Of a stretch of 64,000 bases of DNA, positions 43,542 to 52,141 are shown piece by piece (the first letter of the stretch is position 1; each line of letters begins with the position of its first letter). The notes beneath the pieces are model-generated. The model saw only the letters and a list, made by a program, of their open reading frames with translations. It was not told where the DNA came from and did not search any database. Origin of the DNA: Bacteroidota bacterium (lineage in GTDB: Bacteria > Bacteroidota > Bacteroidia > Bacteroidales > Lentimicrobiaceae); contig WSXU01000006.1 of the NCBI GenBank assembly GCA_009773455.1, positions 186,001 to 250,000 of the forward strand, written 5' to 3'. Position numbers and translations under genes: made by a program.

Positions 43542-45371
43542 CTAAAACGTTGATATATAATGTTCTAATGACTCATCAGAAGATAGATCCATTTTTTTTC
43601 TTATCCTGTACCTGGTTTTTCTTATGGCTTCGTTGGTAACATTCAGAATATTGGCAATCTGATTGCCCGATAAATTGATCTTAAGATAGGCACAGAATTT
43701 CAATTCAGTTTTGGTTAAGTCGGGATGTCTGCTCTTGAGGTTAACATAGAATTCCTGATGTAATGAAGAAAATTTCTCATTGAACTGATCCAGCTCACCC
43801 GAGTCCCTGACCTGCGACTTAATTGAGGAAACAATCTGTAGCAGCAGGTCGGCTTTGATTGAATCCGCATCTCCCATGGCCGTTGAGATTTTTTCACTGA
43901 TCTGGTTCAGCAATTCATTCTTTTGCTCAATGGCCAGGGCATTGCTCAATTGCTCCCTCTCTTTTGTCCTTACCTCTTCCTGAATCTTTTCCAACCTTAG
44001 CTTGTGTATTTCTTTATCACTCCGAACTTTTTCCAGCTCCAGCGCAGCGGTCTTCAGACGCTCCTGAAGTATCTCCTGCTTTCTCAGCGTATTCTTCCGG
44101 AGAACAACAATCAAAGAAACCAGAAGCAATACCGAAAGTGTTGATATTAAGAATAAAATCAGGAACCAGGTTTGTTTCTGCCTTATTATTTTGAGTTCAA
44201 GCTGCTGATATGCAATGAGTTTCTCCTTTTTAACATTTTCATATCCAAGTTCTGAATTTCTGAGATTGTTCCTGATTTTCCGGGAATATACCGAATCCTT
44301 GAGGATAACCATGCGGTTGCTTTTTTCAGCTGCCGCCTTATAGTTACCTGATGCAGTGTCTATTGCCACCAGTAAAGAGAGTGCCTTAAGTTCTGACTTC
44401 ACAGCACCAACTACCCTGGCGCAGATAACCGATCTGCTCAGAAAATAAACAGCAGAATCTGATTTCTTCATGGAATAATACAGCCTGCCAGCATTGTGAT
44501 AGAGAGATTCAAGAATGGAAGTATCCCTGGTTTCTTCGGCAACCCGCATTCCCTTTCTCAGGTATGCCAGTGATTCTTCGTTCCGGTTGCTCTTCTGAAG
44601 CAGGGAAGCGAAATTATCATACAAAATGGGAAGACTTATCTTCTCATTCTCCTTTTCCAATCCTCCGATTAATTCCAGGTATATCTTTTCAGCCTCGGAT
44701 ATCTTACCTTGTTTCTCGTACAAGTATGCCAGATTACCCCTGTTTTGTAATAAACCATAATCGTTCTTTACTTCCCTGTTCAGAGCCATGGCTTTTTCAA
44801 AATACCTGTAGGCGGTATCAAATTCATTCTGATCAGTTTTATAAATTCCCAGAATATTGTACACACTGGCTATACCCTGTTTGTTGTTTTCAGATTCGAA
44901 CAAGGGTAATGCCTGATAGTAGAGTTTCAGCGAAAGATTCGGGTCATTCATCGATAGATAGAGTGAAGCCATTCTCTCAAGACAACGTGCCTTCAGGAGT
45001 GTATTCCCGGCTTTATCAGCCAGTACCAGAACCTCATCATAACAGGCCAAAGCATCCTTGTATCTGTTCGATTTAAAATTCTGATTTCCTTTATAAAAAA
45101 GTGTTCCTGCCAGTCCATCAGTATAATTATTGCGAATGGAAAGCTCATGCGCAATACCCAGCAATTTCATTATACTGTCATAATCTGTGATTTTATCTGA
45201 GGATATACTTTCGAGTATTTCATGAATACTGGTTGTATCCTGAATATAATCCGGACTCAGGTTGGAATTATCTTTTTTGTTTTCTTTTCTGATACATGAA
45301 AAAAGCCATGGTGACATCATCAAAAGGAATATCAAAAATCTGATATGTGCAGGTTTAAACATCATGCTCAT
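43542..45371 (-). CDS. TPR-containing sensor-regulator with LuxR-type DNA-binding end
   Basis: About 609 residues from MSMMFKPAHIRF at 45371 (a TTG at 45398 adds nine). The N-terminus is a lipoprotein-like signal (FLLMMSPWLFSC), then six or more TPRs (SNRYKDALACYDEVLVLAD, GIASVYNILGIYKTDQNE, LAYLYEKQGKISEAEKIY, SLAYLRKGMRVAEET), a membrane helix (WFLILFLISTLSVLLLVSL), a coiled coil (ELEKVRSDKEIHKLRLEKIQ) and a C-terminal helix-turn-helix LTKTELKFCAYLKINLSGNQ-IANILNVTNEAIRKTRYRI. This is the one-component membrane-spanning TPR-HTH regulator type of Bacteroidota. It lies 160 bp upstream of the T9SS protein gene on the same strand and may control it. Confidence 0.85.
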   Translation of the reverse strand: MSMMFKPAHIRFLIFLLMMSPWLFSCIRKENKKDNSNLSPDYIQDTTSIHEILESISSDKITDYDSIMKLLGIAHELSIRNNYTDGLAGTLFYKGNQNFKSNRYKDALACYDEVLVLADKAGNTLLKARCLERMASLYLSMNDPNLSLKLYYQALPLFESENNKQGIASVYNILGIYKTDQNEFDTAYRYFEKAMALNREVKNDYGLLQNRGNLAYLYEKQGKISEAEKIYLELIGGLEKENEKISLPILYDNFASLLQKSNRNEESLAYLRKGMRVAEETRDTSILESLYHNAGRLYYSMKKSDSAVYFLSRSVICARVVGAVKSELKALSLLVAIDTASGNYKAAAEKSNRMVILKDSVYSRKIRNNLRNSELGYENVKKEKLIAYQQLELKIIRQKQTWFLILFLISTLSVLLLVSLIVVLRKNTLRKQEILQERLKTAALELEKVRSDKEIHKLRLEKIQEEVRTKEREQLSNALAIEQKNELLNQISEKISTAMGDADSIKADLLLQIVSSIKSQVRDSGELDQFNEKFSSLHQEFYVNLKSRHPDLTKTELKFCAYLKINLSGNQIANILNVTNEAIRKTRYRIRKKMDLSSDESLEHYISTF

Positions 45372-45479
45372 GTGTGATAATAATCGGTAAAAATACAAAA
45401 GGCATCTGAATCACATTAATGACGCCACATTGAAAAGTCGTTCCATTGATATGAGAATCAGGTTATAAAACAGATCTGC

Positions 45480-46007
45480 TTAACGGTATCCTTCCTTTGA
45501 AGACAACCTCCTCATGATTTTCCTGCCAATATTGATAAATCCCGGCGTCGCTTCGTCAAGTTGTATTTCAATAATATCGTACAATTCTCTCCTGATTTCC
45601 GGAATGAATTCGGAAATCCTGTTCAGAATTACCATGCTATACATTTTAACTGCTACACTTTCGGATGGGGATTGTAACCAGTTGAAGCAGGCGTCGGCCA
45701 GAATGCCTAGATTTTCTTCCGGCAGCGCAGACCTCGATAACATCCGCAGTGAATGCCTTTTCAGCCCATCGCTGCTGAATCCGGGCACGCAGGATGCCAA
45801 CTCTTCTATTCTTCCGCTTATAAACTGAGGCCTGTTTTCAGCACAATAATCAGCAGCCCAGGCTGCCCGCCTGCTTAAGGGGTCTTTGTTCAAAAGTAAA
45901 ATCCTCCAGAGTTCTTCAAACATTTCCGGCCGTGCCATAACAATACTGATGATCAGGTCAGTGTTTGAACGTGATTGTTCTCTGAGTAGCAGATCTTCAA
46001 GTTCCAT
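45480..46007 (-). CDS. HEAT-like helical repeat protein
   Basis: This 175-residue all-helical protein has segments LLLREQSRSNTDLIISIVMA, MFEELWRILLLNKDPLSRRA, RHSLRMLSRSALPEENLGIL, AVKMYSMVILNRISEFIPEI and GFINIGRKIMRRL, spaced like HEAT/ARM repeats. The segment KDPLSRRAAWAADYCAENRP resembles repeats of DNA-alkylation-repeat scaffolds. No signal peptide; cytoplasmic. Function unknown; possibly a binding scaffold. Its upstream region borders the 3' end of the candidate ncRNA. Confidence 0.65.
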   Translation of the reverse strand: MELEDLLLREQSRSNTDLIISIVMARPEMFEELWRILLLNKDPLSRRAAWAADYCAENRPQFISGRIEELASCVPGFSSDGLKRHSLRMLSRSALPEENLGILADACFNWLQSPSESVAVKMYSMVILNRISEFIPEIRRELYDIIEIQLDEATPGFINIGRKIMRRLSSKEGYR

Positions 46008-46100
46008 AAAAAGATGTACTGCGGTTAACAGTATTTAAAGGACTGCAAACTTAACATTAACTACTGAAAAAGGAAACAAGCAGGAAGGGAAATAGCCATT

Positions 46101-46141
46101 AAAACAAGAAGGGAAACTATCTTTTCAGATTAGTTTCCCTT
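46101..46141 (-). terminator. intrinsic terminator of candidate ncRNA
   Basis: Perfect 11-bp stem AAGGGAAACTA/TAGTTTCCCTT with an 11-base loop (46120-46130), followed on the minus strand by CTTGTTTT. It ends the RNA described at 46102-46421. Confidence 0.85.
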
Positions 46142-46421
46142 CGTTTATCCGTTTGCCTTAGCTTGCGGTAAACCTCAGGTTATTGTTCCGGCGCTTTGTG
46201 TGTGCTCCCCCCGTGAGGATCGCGTTACTTACCAAGTTGCAGGTCTTCCCTACTTGCGTAGTGATCTTCTGAACAGGACCCGGTACTTGTACTTTTCGTT
46301 TCAGGTTAACTTTCCTTGCGGTCTGCCATCCTTCTTCTGCAAAAGCCTTTCGGCGTTGTCAACTTTTCCTTGCGGAAGTTTGATTCTGCCTCCCGGTGTT
46401 TCTCACCGTATCGTTGGCCTG
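46102..46421 (-). ncRNA. candidate structured non-coding RNA (~320 nt)
   Basis: A 553-bp gap lacks a gene but has a promoter at 46428-46459 and a terminator at 46101-46141 on the minus strand, defining a transcript of about 320 nt. The RNA can form many GNRA-capped hairpins: CGGTG-AGAAA-CACCG (46394-46408), AACTT..CC-GCAA-GG..AAGTT (46361-46380), GCC-GAAA-GGC (46345-46354), CC-GCAA-GG (46314-46321) and CTAC-GCAA-GTAG (46250-46261). These appear on this strand only. GC content is higher than the flanks. It does not carry tmRNA, RNase P, 6S, SRP or riboswitch signatures that I could recognise. It could match an existing Rfam family I cannot name. Confidence 0.6.
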
Positions 46422-46427
46422 ATGTGG

Positions 46428-46459
46428 TAAAATTACAACATTTTGACTCCGGTGTCAAG
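46428..46459 (-). promoter_or_regulatory. promoter of candidate ncRNA
   Basis: Minus-strand CTTGACA with its CTTG at 46456-46459, 20-bp spacer and TAATTTTA (46428-46435), close to TTTG-N20-TAnnTTTG. The start would be near 46421. Confidence 0.6.
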
Positions 46460-46560
46460 CATTTTATTGCACTGAATACCAACAGCTTTTGAACCTGAGT
46501 TATGAACAATTGTTAACAACTCCAATGAACCGGTTTACTGATAGAATTGAAAAATAAACC

Positions 46561-47061
46561 TTAGGTTTCCTTGTCAGGGAGGGATAAACTGAGTAACGGT
46601 TTTCCTTTTTTAAACCCTTCAATCTTACAGAATACAGACCCGTTTACTGGTTCAACGAAACAACCTTCAGGCATTTCTACCCGAATTTTATTTCCGAAGA
46701 CATCTGCCACAACCAGCAAAGAAACAAGCGAGCACTTGTCCCCATCCTTTAGCTTTTCCTGTTTTATTCCCACAAAGCTGAACCCTTCGACTGAACCTGT
46801 TTGATACTGTGGATGTTCAGGTTCAAGAAAAACACGTCCTGTACAATTGATTTTATCTACTCTGCAGCGGACAACATTTCCGGGTTGAAGCTTGTAACTG
46901 ATATAGAATTCATAGGGAACCAGATGGCGAATCCCATACGGATCCTCCATCAGCATATAATTCATATGATCTGACAGTGGAACCAGTTTTATAAAATTGA
47001 AAGGATAAGTTACACCCTCACAAAGCTTTTTCCCATCGTTGTACCATGCAGGTGCTGTCAT
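46561..47061 (-). CDS. S1-like OB-fold protein
   Basis: This 166-residue protein has a motif CRVDKINCTGRVFLEPEHPQ (about 61-80), similar to S1/OB-fold RNA-binding domains (GQ-x-V-x-C-x-VDKI-x3-G-x-FLEP), and a second beta-rich segment KCSLVSLLVVADVFGNKIRV. It starts 5 bp after the stop of the RSH gene, so the two are probably co-transcribed. RNA or ribosome binding is inferred from fold and context with (p)ppGpp synthesis. Confidence 0.65.
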   Translation of the reverse strand: MTAPAWYNDGKKLCEGVTYPFNFIKLVPLSDHMNYMLMEDPYGIRHLVPYEFYISYKLQPGNVVRCRVDKINCTGRVFLEPEHPQYQTGSVEGFSFVGIKQEKLKDGDKCSLVSLLVVADVFGNKIRVEMPEGCFVEPVNGSVFCKIEGFKKGKPLLSLSLPDKET

Positions 47062-47066
47062 TGGTA

Positions 47067-49277
47067 TTATTTTGTGGTGCTTAATCTTGAAGCCCGGATG
47101 ATTCCCTTGATTGTCAGCAGCTTCTGTATCAAAAGATCAAGATGTTTCTTGTCCCTGATGCTGACCTTAATAGTTCCGTCAAACTTTCCTCCCTTGCTTT
47201 CGAGCGAAATATTCCTGACATCCATTTTCAGATCGTTGGATATCAGATTCGTAATAGAACTTAGTATCCCGAGCTGATCAAAGCCACTGACCTTGATGGT
47301 GGCGATGAAATAGGTTCCTTCGGCAGGCTTCGACCATTGGGCTTCCATAGAACGATAGGGATACCTGTTCCGCATCCAGGCTGCATTCGGACAATTCAGA
47401 CGATGTATTTTAATTCCATCACCCACTGTAATAAATCCAAAAATATCGTCTCCCATCACAGGGTTACAGCAACGCGCCAGCGTATAACCTTCGATGGCTG
47501 AAGTTTCATTGACAATGATTACATTCTCAGATGTTTTGTTGGCGGATGGAACTTCAGGACCGATCAGCGGCCTTGGAGGTTTCGGATCTGATTTCTCCTC
47601 CTTTTCCTTCGCGCTACCCAGCACAACATCCTTGATTGCCGAAGGTTCTATCTTATTTTCAGCCAGTTGCTGAAAAAGATCAAGCGGGCCTGAAAGCTTA
47701 AAGTAAGCAATCAGTTTGTTGATCGCATCATCCTGGTTCTGAAGTTTCAGTTGCGACAGTTTTCGCTTGAAAATCTCTTTTCCGGCTTCAGCCTGTTTAA
47801 ATTCAGCTTCCTTCAGATAACGTCTGATCTTGATTTTTGCCCTTGAAGTGGCGACCCAGCCAAGCCAATCAATGTTCGGGGTTTGATTGCGTGAGGTCAT
47901 GATTTCAACCATGTCGCCATTCTTCAGCTGATGTTTCAGGGGTACAATTTTCCTGTTTACCCTGGCGCCACTGCACTTTGCACCAAGGTTCGTATGTACC
48001 TCAAAGGCGAAATCAAGCACTGTTGACCCTGTTTTCAGCTTTTTAAGATCACCATCCGGGGTGAAAACATAGATCATGTTCTCCTGTGAGCCCGGTTTAG
48101 ACCCTGATGACAGAGCTTCTTCTCCCTCTTCAGGGTTCTCAAGTATCTTTCGGATCGAATTCAGCCACTCATCGGTTTCAACAGCACCCGCCTGACCTTT
48201 ATAACGCCAGTGCGCAGCATTGCCGAGTTCGGCCTCTTCATCCATGCGAACCGTTCTGATCTGAACTTCAATCCACCGTTTTGTGGGCCCCAGCACAGTT
48301 ACATGCAACGATTCATAACCATTCGGACGGGGCACTGATATCCAGTCGCGCAGGCGTTTGGTTTCAGGGGTATAGAGATTAGTCACTGCTGAATAAGCCT
48401 TCCAGCAATCTGCTTTTTCATTTTCAGGTTCACTGCTGAGGATCACCCTGATGGCGAACAGATCATACACTTCATCAAACGAAACCTGTTGCTTGTTCAT
48501 CTTCGAATATACAGATGAAACAGACTTGGTACGGTTTTTTATCGTAAAGTGAAGTCCGAGCCTCGTCAATTCTGCCCTGACAGGCTCCAGAAATTCTTTG
48601 AAAAAATCCTTGTTATCAAGTTCCGCCTGTTGAATCCGTGATAAAATTCTGTTGTAGGATTCCGGATCGGTATAGTGCAATGATAACTCATTTAATTCTG
48701 AGTTGATTTTATACAGACCCAATCGGTGTGCAAGCGGAGCATAAAGGTTCGATGTTTCCAAAGCGACAGATGACTGTTCCTGACCCGACAGCAAAGCTAT
48801 GGTACGCATGCGGTGAAGCCTGTCTGCCAGTTTAACCAGCACGGCCCTTACATCACCCGAGAGAGATAATAAAAGGCTGATAAAATTCCCGGCATTGTCG
48901 TGAAGCCGGTCGGTTGGCAAATTATTGATACGAGAAAGGCTCTGCAGAATGGTAACTATTTCGGATCGCTGAGGGTAAGGCCCGGTAAATTCCTTTTCAA
49001 GGATATTTAAATCGACATCGTGGAGCAAAGCAGCAGCCACCGAAGATACCCCCAATCTCATTTCTGAAGCCACAATGCATGCCACATCCACCGCATGCAG
49101 GAAATAGGGCTCAGAATCAATCTTCAGGTTATTCCTGTATGCTTTAAGTAAGATGGTAAATGCATCTTTCAGGATCTCAGAATTACTCCCGGTCACAAAT
49201 GGGCGGCAAGCCGAAAGCAACTGACGGTATTTTGCTCTTACCTGCCGCAAATCATTATTTTTCTCCTTGTTTCCCAT
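47067..49277 (-). CDS. relA: RelA/SpoT homologue, synthetase-type with degenerate hydrolase site
   Basis: This 736-residue RSH protein has an HD domain (about 50-160), synthetase (about 225-370), TGS (about 400-460) and C-terminal ACT domain (about 665-735). The HD site keeps H61 and H86-D87 (LLHDVDL) and D152 (KLADRLHRMRT). The Glu-Asp that normally follows (HDVVED) is replaced by Leu-Asn, and the Asn after DRLH by Arg. Synthetase residues look intact (YDLFAIRVIL; VPRPNGYESLHVTVLGP; WIEVQIRT; RLRDWI in place of RFKD). It probably makes but does not degrade (p)ppGpp. A separate hydrolase-competent RSH would be expected elsewhere in the genome. An S1-like gene follows on the same transcript. 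Confidence 0.9.
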   Translation of the reverse strand: MGNKEKNNDLRQVRAKYRQLLSACRPFVTGSNSEILKDAFTILLKAYRNNLKIDSEPYFLHAVDVACIVASEMRLGVSSVAAALLHDVDLNILEKEFTGPYPQRSEIVTILQSLSRINNLPTDRLHDNAGNFISLLLSLSGDVRAVLVKLADRLHRMRTIALLSGQEQSSVALETSNLYAPLAHRLGLYKINSELNELSLHYTDPESYNRILSRIQQAELDNKDFFKEFLEPVRAELTRLGLHFTIKNRTKSVSSVYSKMNKQQVSFDEVYDLFAIRVILSSEPENEKADCWKAYSAVTNLYTPETKRLRDWISVPRPNGYESLHVTVLGPTKRWIEVQIRTVRMDEEAELGNAAHWRYKGQAGAVETDEWLNSIRKILENPEEGEEALSSGSKPGSQENMIYVFTPDGDLKKLKTGSTVLDFAFEVHTNLGAKCSGARVNRKIVPLKHQLKNGDMVEIMTSRNQTPNIDWLGWVATSRAKIKIRRYLKEAEFKQAEAGKEIFKRKLSQLKLQNQDDAINKLIAYFKLSGPLDLFQQLAENKIEPSAIKDVVLGSAKEKEEKSDPKPPRPLIGPEVPSANKTSENVIIVNETSAIEGYTLARCCNPVMGDDIFGFITVGDGIKIHRLNCPNAAWMRNRYPYRSMEAQWSKPAEGTYFIATIKVSGFDQLGILSSITNLISNDLKMDVRNISLESKGGKFDGTIKVSIRDKKHLDLLIQKLLTIKGIIRASRLSTTK

Positions 49278-49341
49278 CAGTTTTCAATCGTTTGCAAATT
49301 TACACTTTAAGCGCGTGAGCAGATGTTAATGAAAATTAAAA

Positions 49342-49368
49342 AAAGCGCCCCGGTTAACAGGGCGCTTT
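49342..49368 (-). terminator. intrinsic terminator after nfeD-floA
   Basis: Stem AAAGCGCCC/GGGCGCTTT around CGGTTAACA, with A-rich flank on the left (minus-strand T-run). It separates floA from the RSH gene. Confidence 0.85.
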
Positions 49369-49389
49369 CAATTTCAATCTGAGTTACCT

Positions 49390-50400
49390 CTATTTCTGTG
49401 GAGGATCAAGATTTTTCGGCGCCTGTTTTTTGGGAGGTTCAGCAATTGATTCCCGCATCTTTGTATCAGCCTGGATATTCTGGAACTTATAATAATCCAT
49501 TAATCCCAGGTTTCCGCTTCTGAAAGATTCGGCTATGGCACGTGGAATTTCTGCTTCAGCTTCAATCACCTTGGCACGGGCTTCCTGAGCTTTTGCCTTC
49601 ATTTCCTGTTCGTTGGCCACAGCCATGGCCCTGCGCTCCTCGGCTTTTGCCTGGGCAATGTTTTTATCGGCGAAAGCCTGGTCCATCTGCAACTGGGCAC
49701 CAATGTTTTTTCCAACATCGATATCTGCAATATCAATGGAGAGAATTTCAAAGGCAGTTCCACTATCGAGACCCTTTGAAAGAACAACTTTACTGATTGA
49801 ATCGGGATTCTCAAGAACACTTTTGTGTGAATCAGATGAACCGATGGAGGATACAACCCCTTCTCCAACACGTGCCAGGATGGTTTCTTCACCAGCTCCA
49901 CCGACCAGTTGCCTGATGTTCGCCCTGACGGTTACCCTGGCTTTCGCTATCAGCTGAATTCCGTCCTTGGCTACTGCAGCTATCGGCGGTGTGTTGATTA
50001 CTTTTGGGTTAACCGACATCTGTACGGCTTCAAATACATCACGTCCGGCCAGGTCAATGGCTGTTGCTGCTTTGAAATTAAGGGGGATATTGGCCTTGTC
50101 GGCCGATATCAAAGCATTTACTACCAGTTTTACCCTGCCACCTGCCAGGTAGTGCGCTTCCAGTTCATCGCGGGTAATCGACAAACCTGCTTTGGTTGCA
50201 TTGATCATCGCAGTAACGATTACTGAAGGAGGTACCTTACGCCAGCGCATAAATACCAGCTGAATCAGGGAAACCCTCACTCCGGAAAGCAGGGCTGAAA
50301 ACCAGAGGCCTACCGGAATGAAATAAAAAATGATCCAAAGACCAAACAATGAAGCAATTCCAATGGCAACTACTACCAGAAAACCAGAATCAGATCCCAT
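49390..50400 (-). CDS. floA: flotillin-like membrane-scaffold protein FloA
   Basis: This 336-residue FloA/YqfA-type (formerly UPF0365) protein has an N-terminal hydrophobic hairpin ([40 protein letters not shown]), a PHB/SPFH-like domain ([56 protein letters not shown]) and a C-terminal Ala/Glu coiled coil ([20 protein letters not shown]). It organises membrane microdomains. It lies 4 bp after the nfeD-like gene, the classical partner. The C-terminus ends in a Pro-rich tail ([16 protein letters not shown]). Confidence 0.93.
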   Translation of the reverse strand: MGSDSGFLVVVAIGIASLFGLWIIFYFIPVGLWFSALLSGVRVSLIQLVFMRWRKVPPSVIVTAMINATKAGLSITRDELEAHYLAGGRVKLVVNALISADKANIPLNFKAATAIDLAGRDVFEAVQMSVNPKVINTPPIAAVAKDGIQLIAKARVTVRANIRQLVGGAGEETILARVGEGVVSSIGSSDSHKSVLENPDSISKVVLSKGLDSGTAFEILSIDIADIDVGKNIGAQLQMDQAFADKNIAQAKAEERRAMAVANEQEMKAKAQEARAKVIEAEAEIPRAIAESFRSGNLGLMDYYKFQNIQADTKMRESIAEPPKKQAPKNLDPPQK

Positions 50401-50404
50401 AATT

Positions 50405-50872
50405 TTACGTTTTACGTTTTACAAATATCTTATTATCAAGAATATGCGAAACAACAACTTCAGTTTCCTGATCGATGAAATCGCCGTTTGTATGTACTTC
50501 AAAAAACTCATCGTTAAAGACAGCTTTCCCTGAAGGGGAAATGCGTGATATTGCTTTACCCGAATCTCCGGGATGAATGCTGTCAAAATCAATTACATTC
50601 ACTTTTCCCCTGATCTCAGTCTTAAGTGCCAGACGGTGCCAGGTATTGGATTTGAATGCAAGCACAATCGTTATGAGGGTTATTAAAAAAGTCGCGAAAA
50701 GAATATAGTGTCCGACAGGAGACCCAAATACATGGTAGGATTCCCAGATTGAAAATGCAATCAGGGCTACCCCGGCAATACCAACAACAGTCGTACCCGG
50801 AATTACCAGCACTTCAAGCAGAATGAACAACAATCCGGCAACTATCAATATTATTATAAGAGTCAACGACAT
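50405..50872 (-). CDS. nfeD: NfeD-like membrane protein
   Basis: This 155-residue protein has three membrane helices ([58 protein letters not shown]) and a C-terminal OB-fold domain ([40 protein letters not shown]-type) typical of NfeD. It is the short form without the ClpP-class protease domain. It partners FloA 4 bp downstream. A perfect -7 box TATTTTTG lies at 50902-50909. Confidence 0.88.
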   Translation of the reverse strand: MSLTLIIILIVAGLLFILLEVLVIPGTTVVGIAGVALIAFSIWESYHVFGSPVGHYILFATFLITLITIVLAFKSNTWHRLALKTEIRGKVNVIDFDSIHPGDSGKAISRISPSGKAVFNDEFFEVHTNGDFIDQETEVVVSHILDNKIFVKRKT

Positions 50873-50901
50873 ATGAAATTATTCTTTATCAGGAGTCTCT
50901 A

Positions 50902-50909
50902 CAAAAATA
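50902..50909 (-). promoter_or_regulatory. -7 element of nfeD-floA
   Basis: Perfect TATTTTTG on the minus strand, giving a leader of about 25 nt. No clear -33. Confidence 0.4.
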
Positions 50910-50928
50910 GTCAGTAAATCTTATGCTT

Positions 50929-51729
50929 TTACTGATTAACAAAATAAATATTGGCTTTGGGAATATACTCCCGGATGGCCTTTATTCTTCTTTCACTTCC
51001 AGGGTGAGTGCTCAGTAATTCCGGTGGTGCAACGCCTGGAATGGCTGCCATATCTTCCCAGAATGAAAGTGCCCTTGATGGGTCGTAACCCGCCATTGCC
51101 ATAAACACCATACCAAGTTTATCCGCTTCCAGTTCATGGGTCCTTGAGTAAGCCAGTGTGCCCAATGTTGAGCCTAAACCGTAAGCCAGGTTAAATAAGT
51201 CCTGTGTCTGCGATGGTTGCTGTTGCATGGCTATTTCAAGCGACACACCCCCGGCAACCACTGCCAGCTGCTGGCTCATTCTTTCTCCACCATGGTTGGC
51301 AACGGCATGGGCTATTTCATGTCCCATAATAACTGCCAATCCTGCTTCATCCTTTGAATAGGGTAAAATACCCGTGTAAACAACGACCCTTCCGCCTGGC
51401 AGACACCATGCATTCACTTCAGAATTTTCAACAAGATTATATTCCCATTGATAGGAATCAGCCTTCCCGGCTTTTCCATTATCGCGCAGAAATTTTTCAA
51501 CTGCTGCCGCAATCCGTTCTCCAACCCTTTTCACCATGGCAACTTTTGGATTTGACGGTGGAAGCGGTGGGTTCTGGCTTAGAAAATCCCTGTAAGAATT
51601 CAGGCTCATCTCTGATATCAACCCGTCAGGAACCATGTTGAATTGTTTGCGCCCGGTAATGGGAACCTTTGAACAGGATAATAAAATCAGAAGTACTGCT
51701 GTAAGCAGTACGGGTTTATTCCGAACCAT
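50929..51729 (-). CDS. M48-family metalloprotease, lipoprotein
   Basis: This 266-residue secreted lipoprotein starts MVRNKPVLLTAVLLILLSC (lipobox LLSC), followed by KVPITGRKQFN. The zinc motif HExxH is in VIMGHEIAHAVANHGGERMS (about 140), with the downstream Glu of the family in THELEADKLGMVFMAMAGYDP. It resembles LoiP/BepA-type outer-membrane quality proteases. The gene follows clpS by 10 bp. Confidence 0.88.
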   Translation of the reverse strand: MVRNKPVLLTAVLLILLSCSKVPITGRKQFNMVPDGLISEMSLNSYRDFLSQNPPLPPSNPKVAMVKRVGERIAAAVEKFLRDNGKAGKADSYQWEYNLVENSEVNAWCLPGGRVVVYTGILPYSKDEAGLAVIMGHEIAHAVANHGGERMSQQLAVVAGGVSLEIAMQQQPSQTQDLFNLAYGLGSTLGTLAYSRTHELEADKLGMVFMAMAGYDPSRALSFWEDMAAIPGVAPPELLSTHPGSERRIKAIREYIPKANIYFVNQ

Positions 51730-51739
51730 ACTATATTAA

Positions 51740-52012
51740 TTATTCAATTGAAACTGTTAATTTCCTGTTTATCATTTCGTTATAAACAGGCTTAAGTTCT
51801 TCAAGGGATCCGCTCATAATGCCGCATTTCCCCTTATAATGAACAATGAGGGTAATTTGTTCAGCCTGAACCGGCTCAATGCCACACACATCGATCAGCG
51901 TTTCAATCACAAATTCGAAAGTATTATAGTCATCATTGTACAGAACAAGTTCCCTGATGTTGGTCAGTTGTTCTTTATGATCGCTGAGAATTGAAGGCTT
52001 TTCCTTAACCAT
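51740..52012 (-). CDS. clpS: ClpS adaptor protein
   Basis: This 90-residue protein shows LYNDDYNTFEFVIETLIDVC and QAEQITLIVHYKGKCGIMSG, matching ClpS, which hands N-degron substrates to the ClpAP protease. The family D-D and the helix are present. The N-terminal arm (MVKEKPSILSDHKEQLTNIR) is of normal length. clpA is not in this window. A metalloprotease gene follows 10 bp later. Confidence 0.9.
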   Translation of the reverse strand: MVKEKPSILSDHKEQLTNIRELVLYNDDYNTFEFVIETLIDVCGIEPVQAEQITLIVHYKGKCGIMSGSLEELKPVYNEMINRKLTVSIE

Positions 52013-52141
52013 TCTTCTGTCCGGGTGTTATATCTTCCGATATTTGACGACATAAAAGTACGAAAAAACAACAAAATCAGTTACGGAAGAATGATAAAAT
52101 TTATCATTTATCCTCAAATACAGCGTTTTACCTGAATCAAT

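Noticed and set aside
46200-46430. 76-residue open frame on the plus strand inside the ncRNA region
   Set aside because: Low-quality composition (many Cys, Ser, Pro from the complement of GNRA hairpins), no start signal and opposite to the promoter and terminator. It is the shadow of the RNA.
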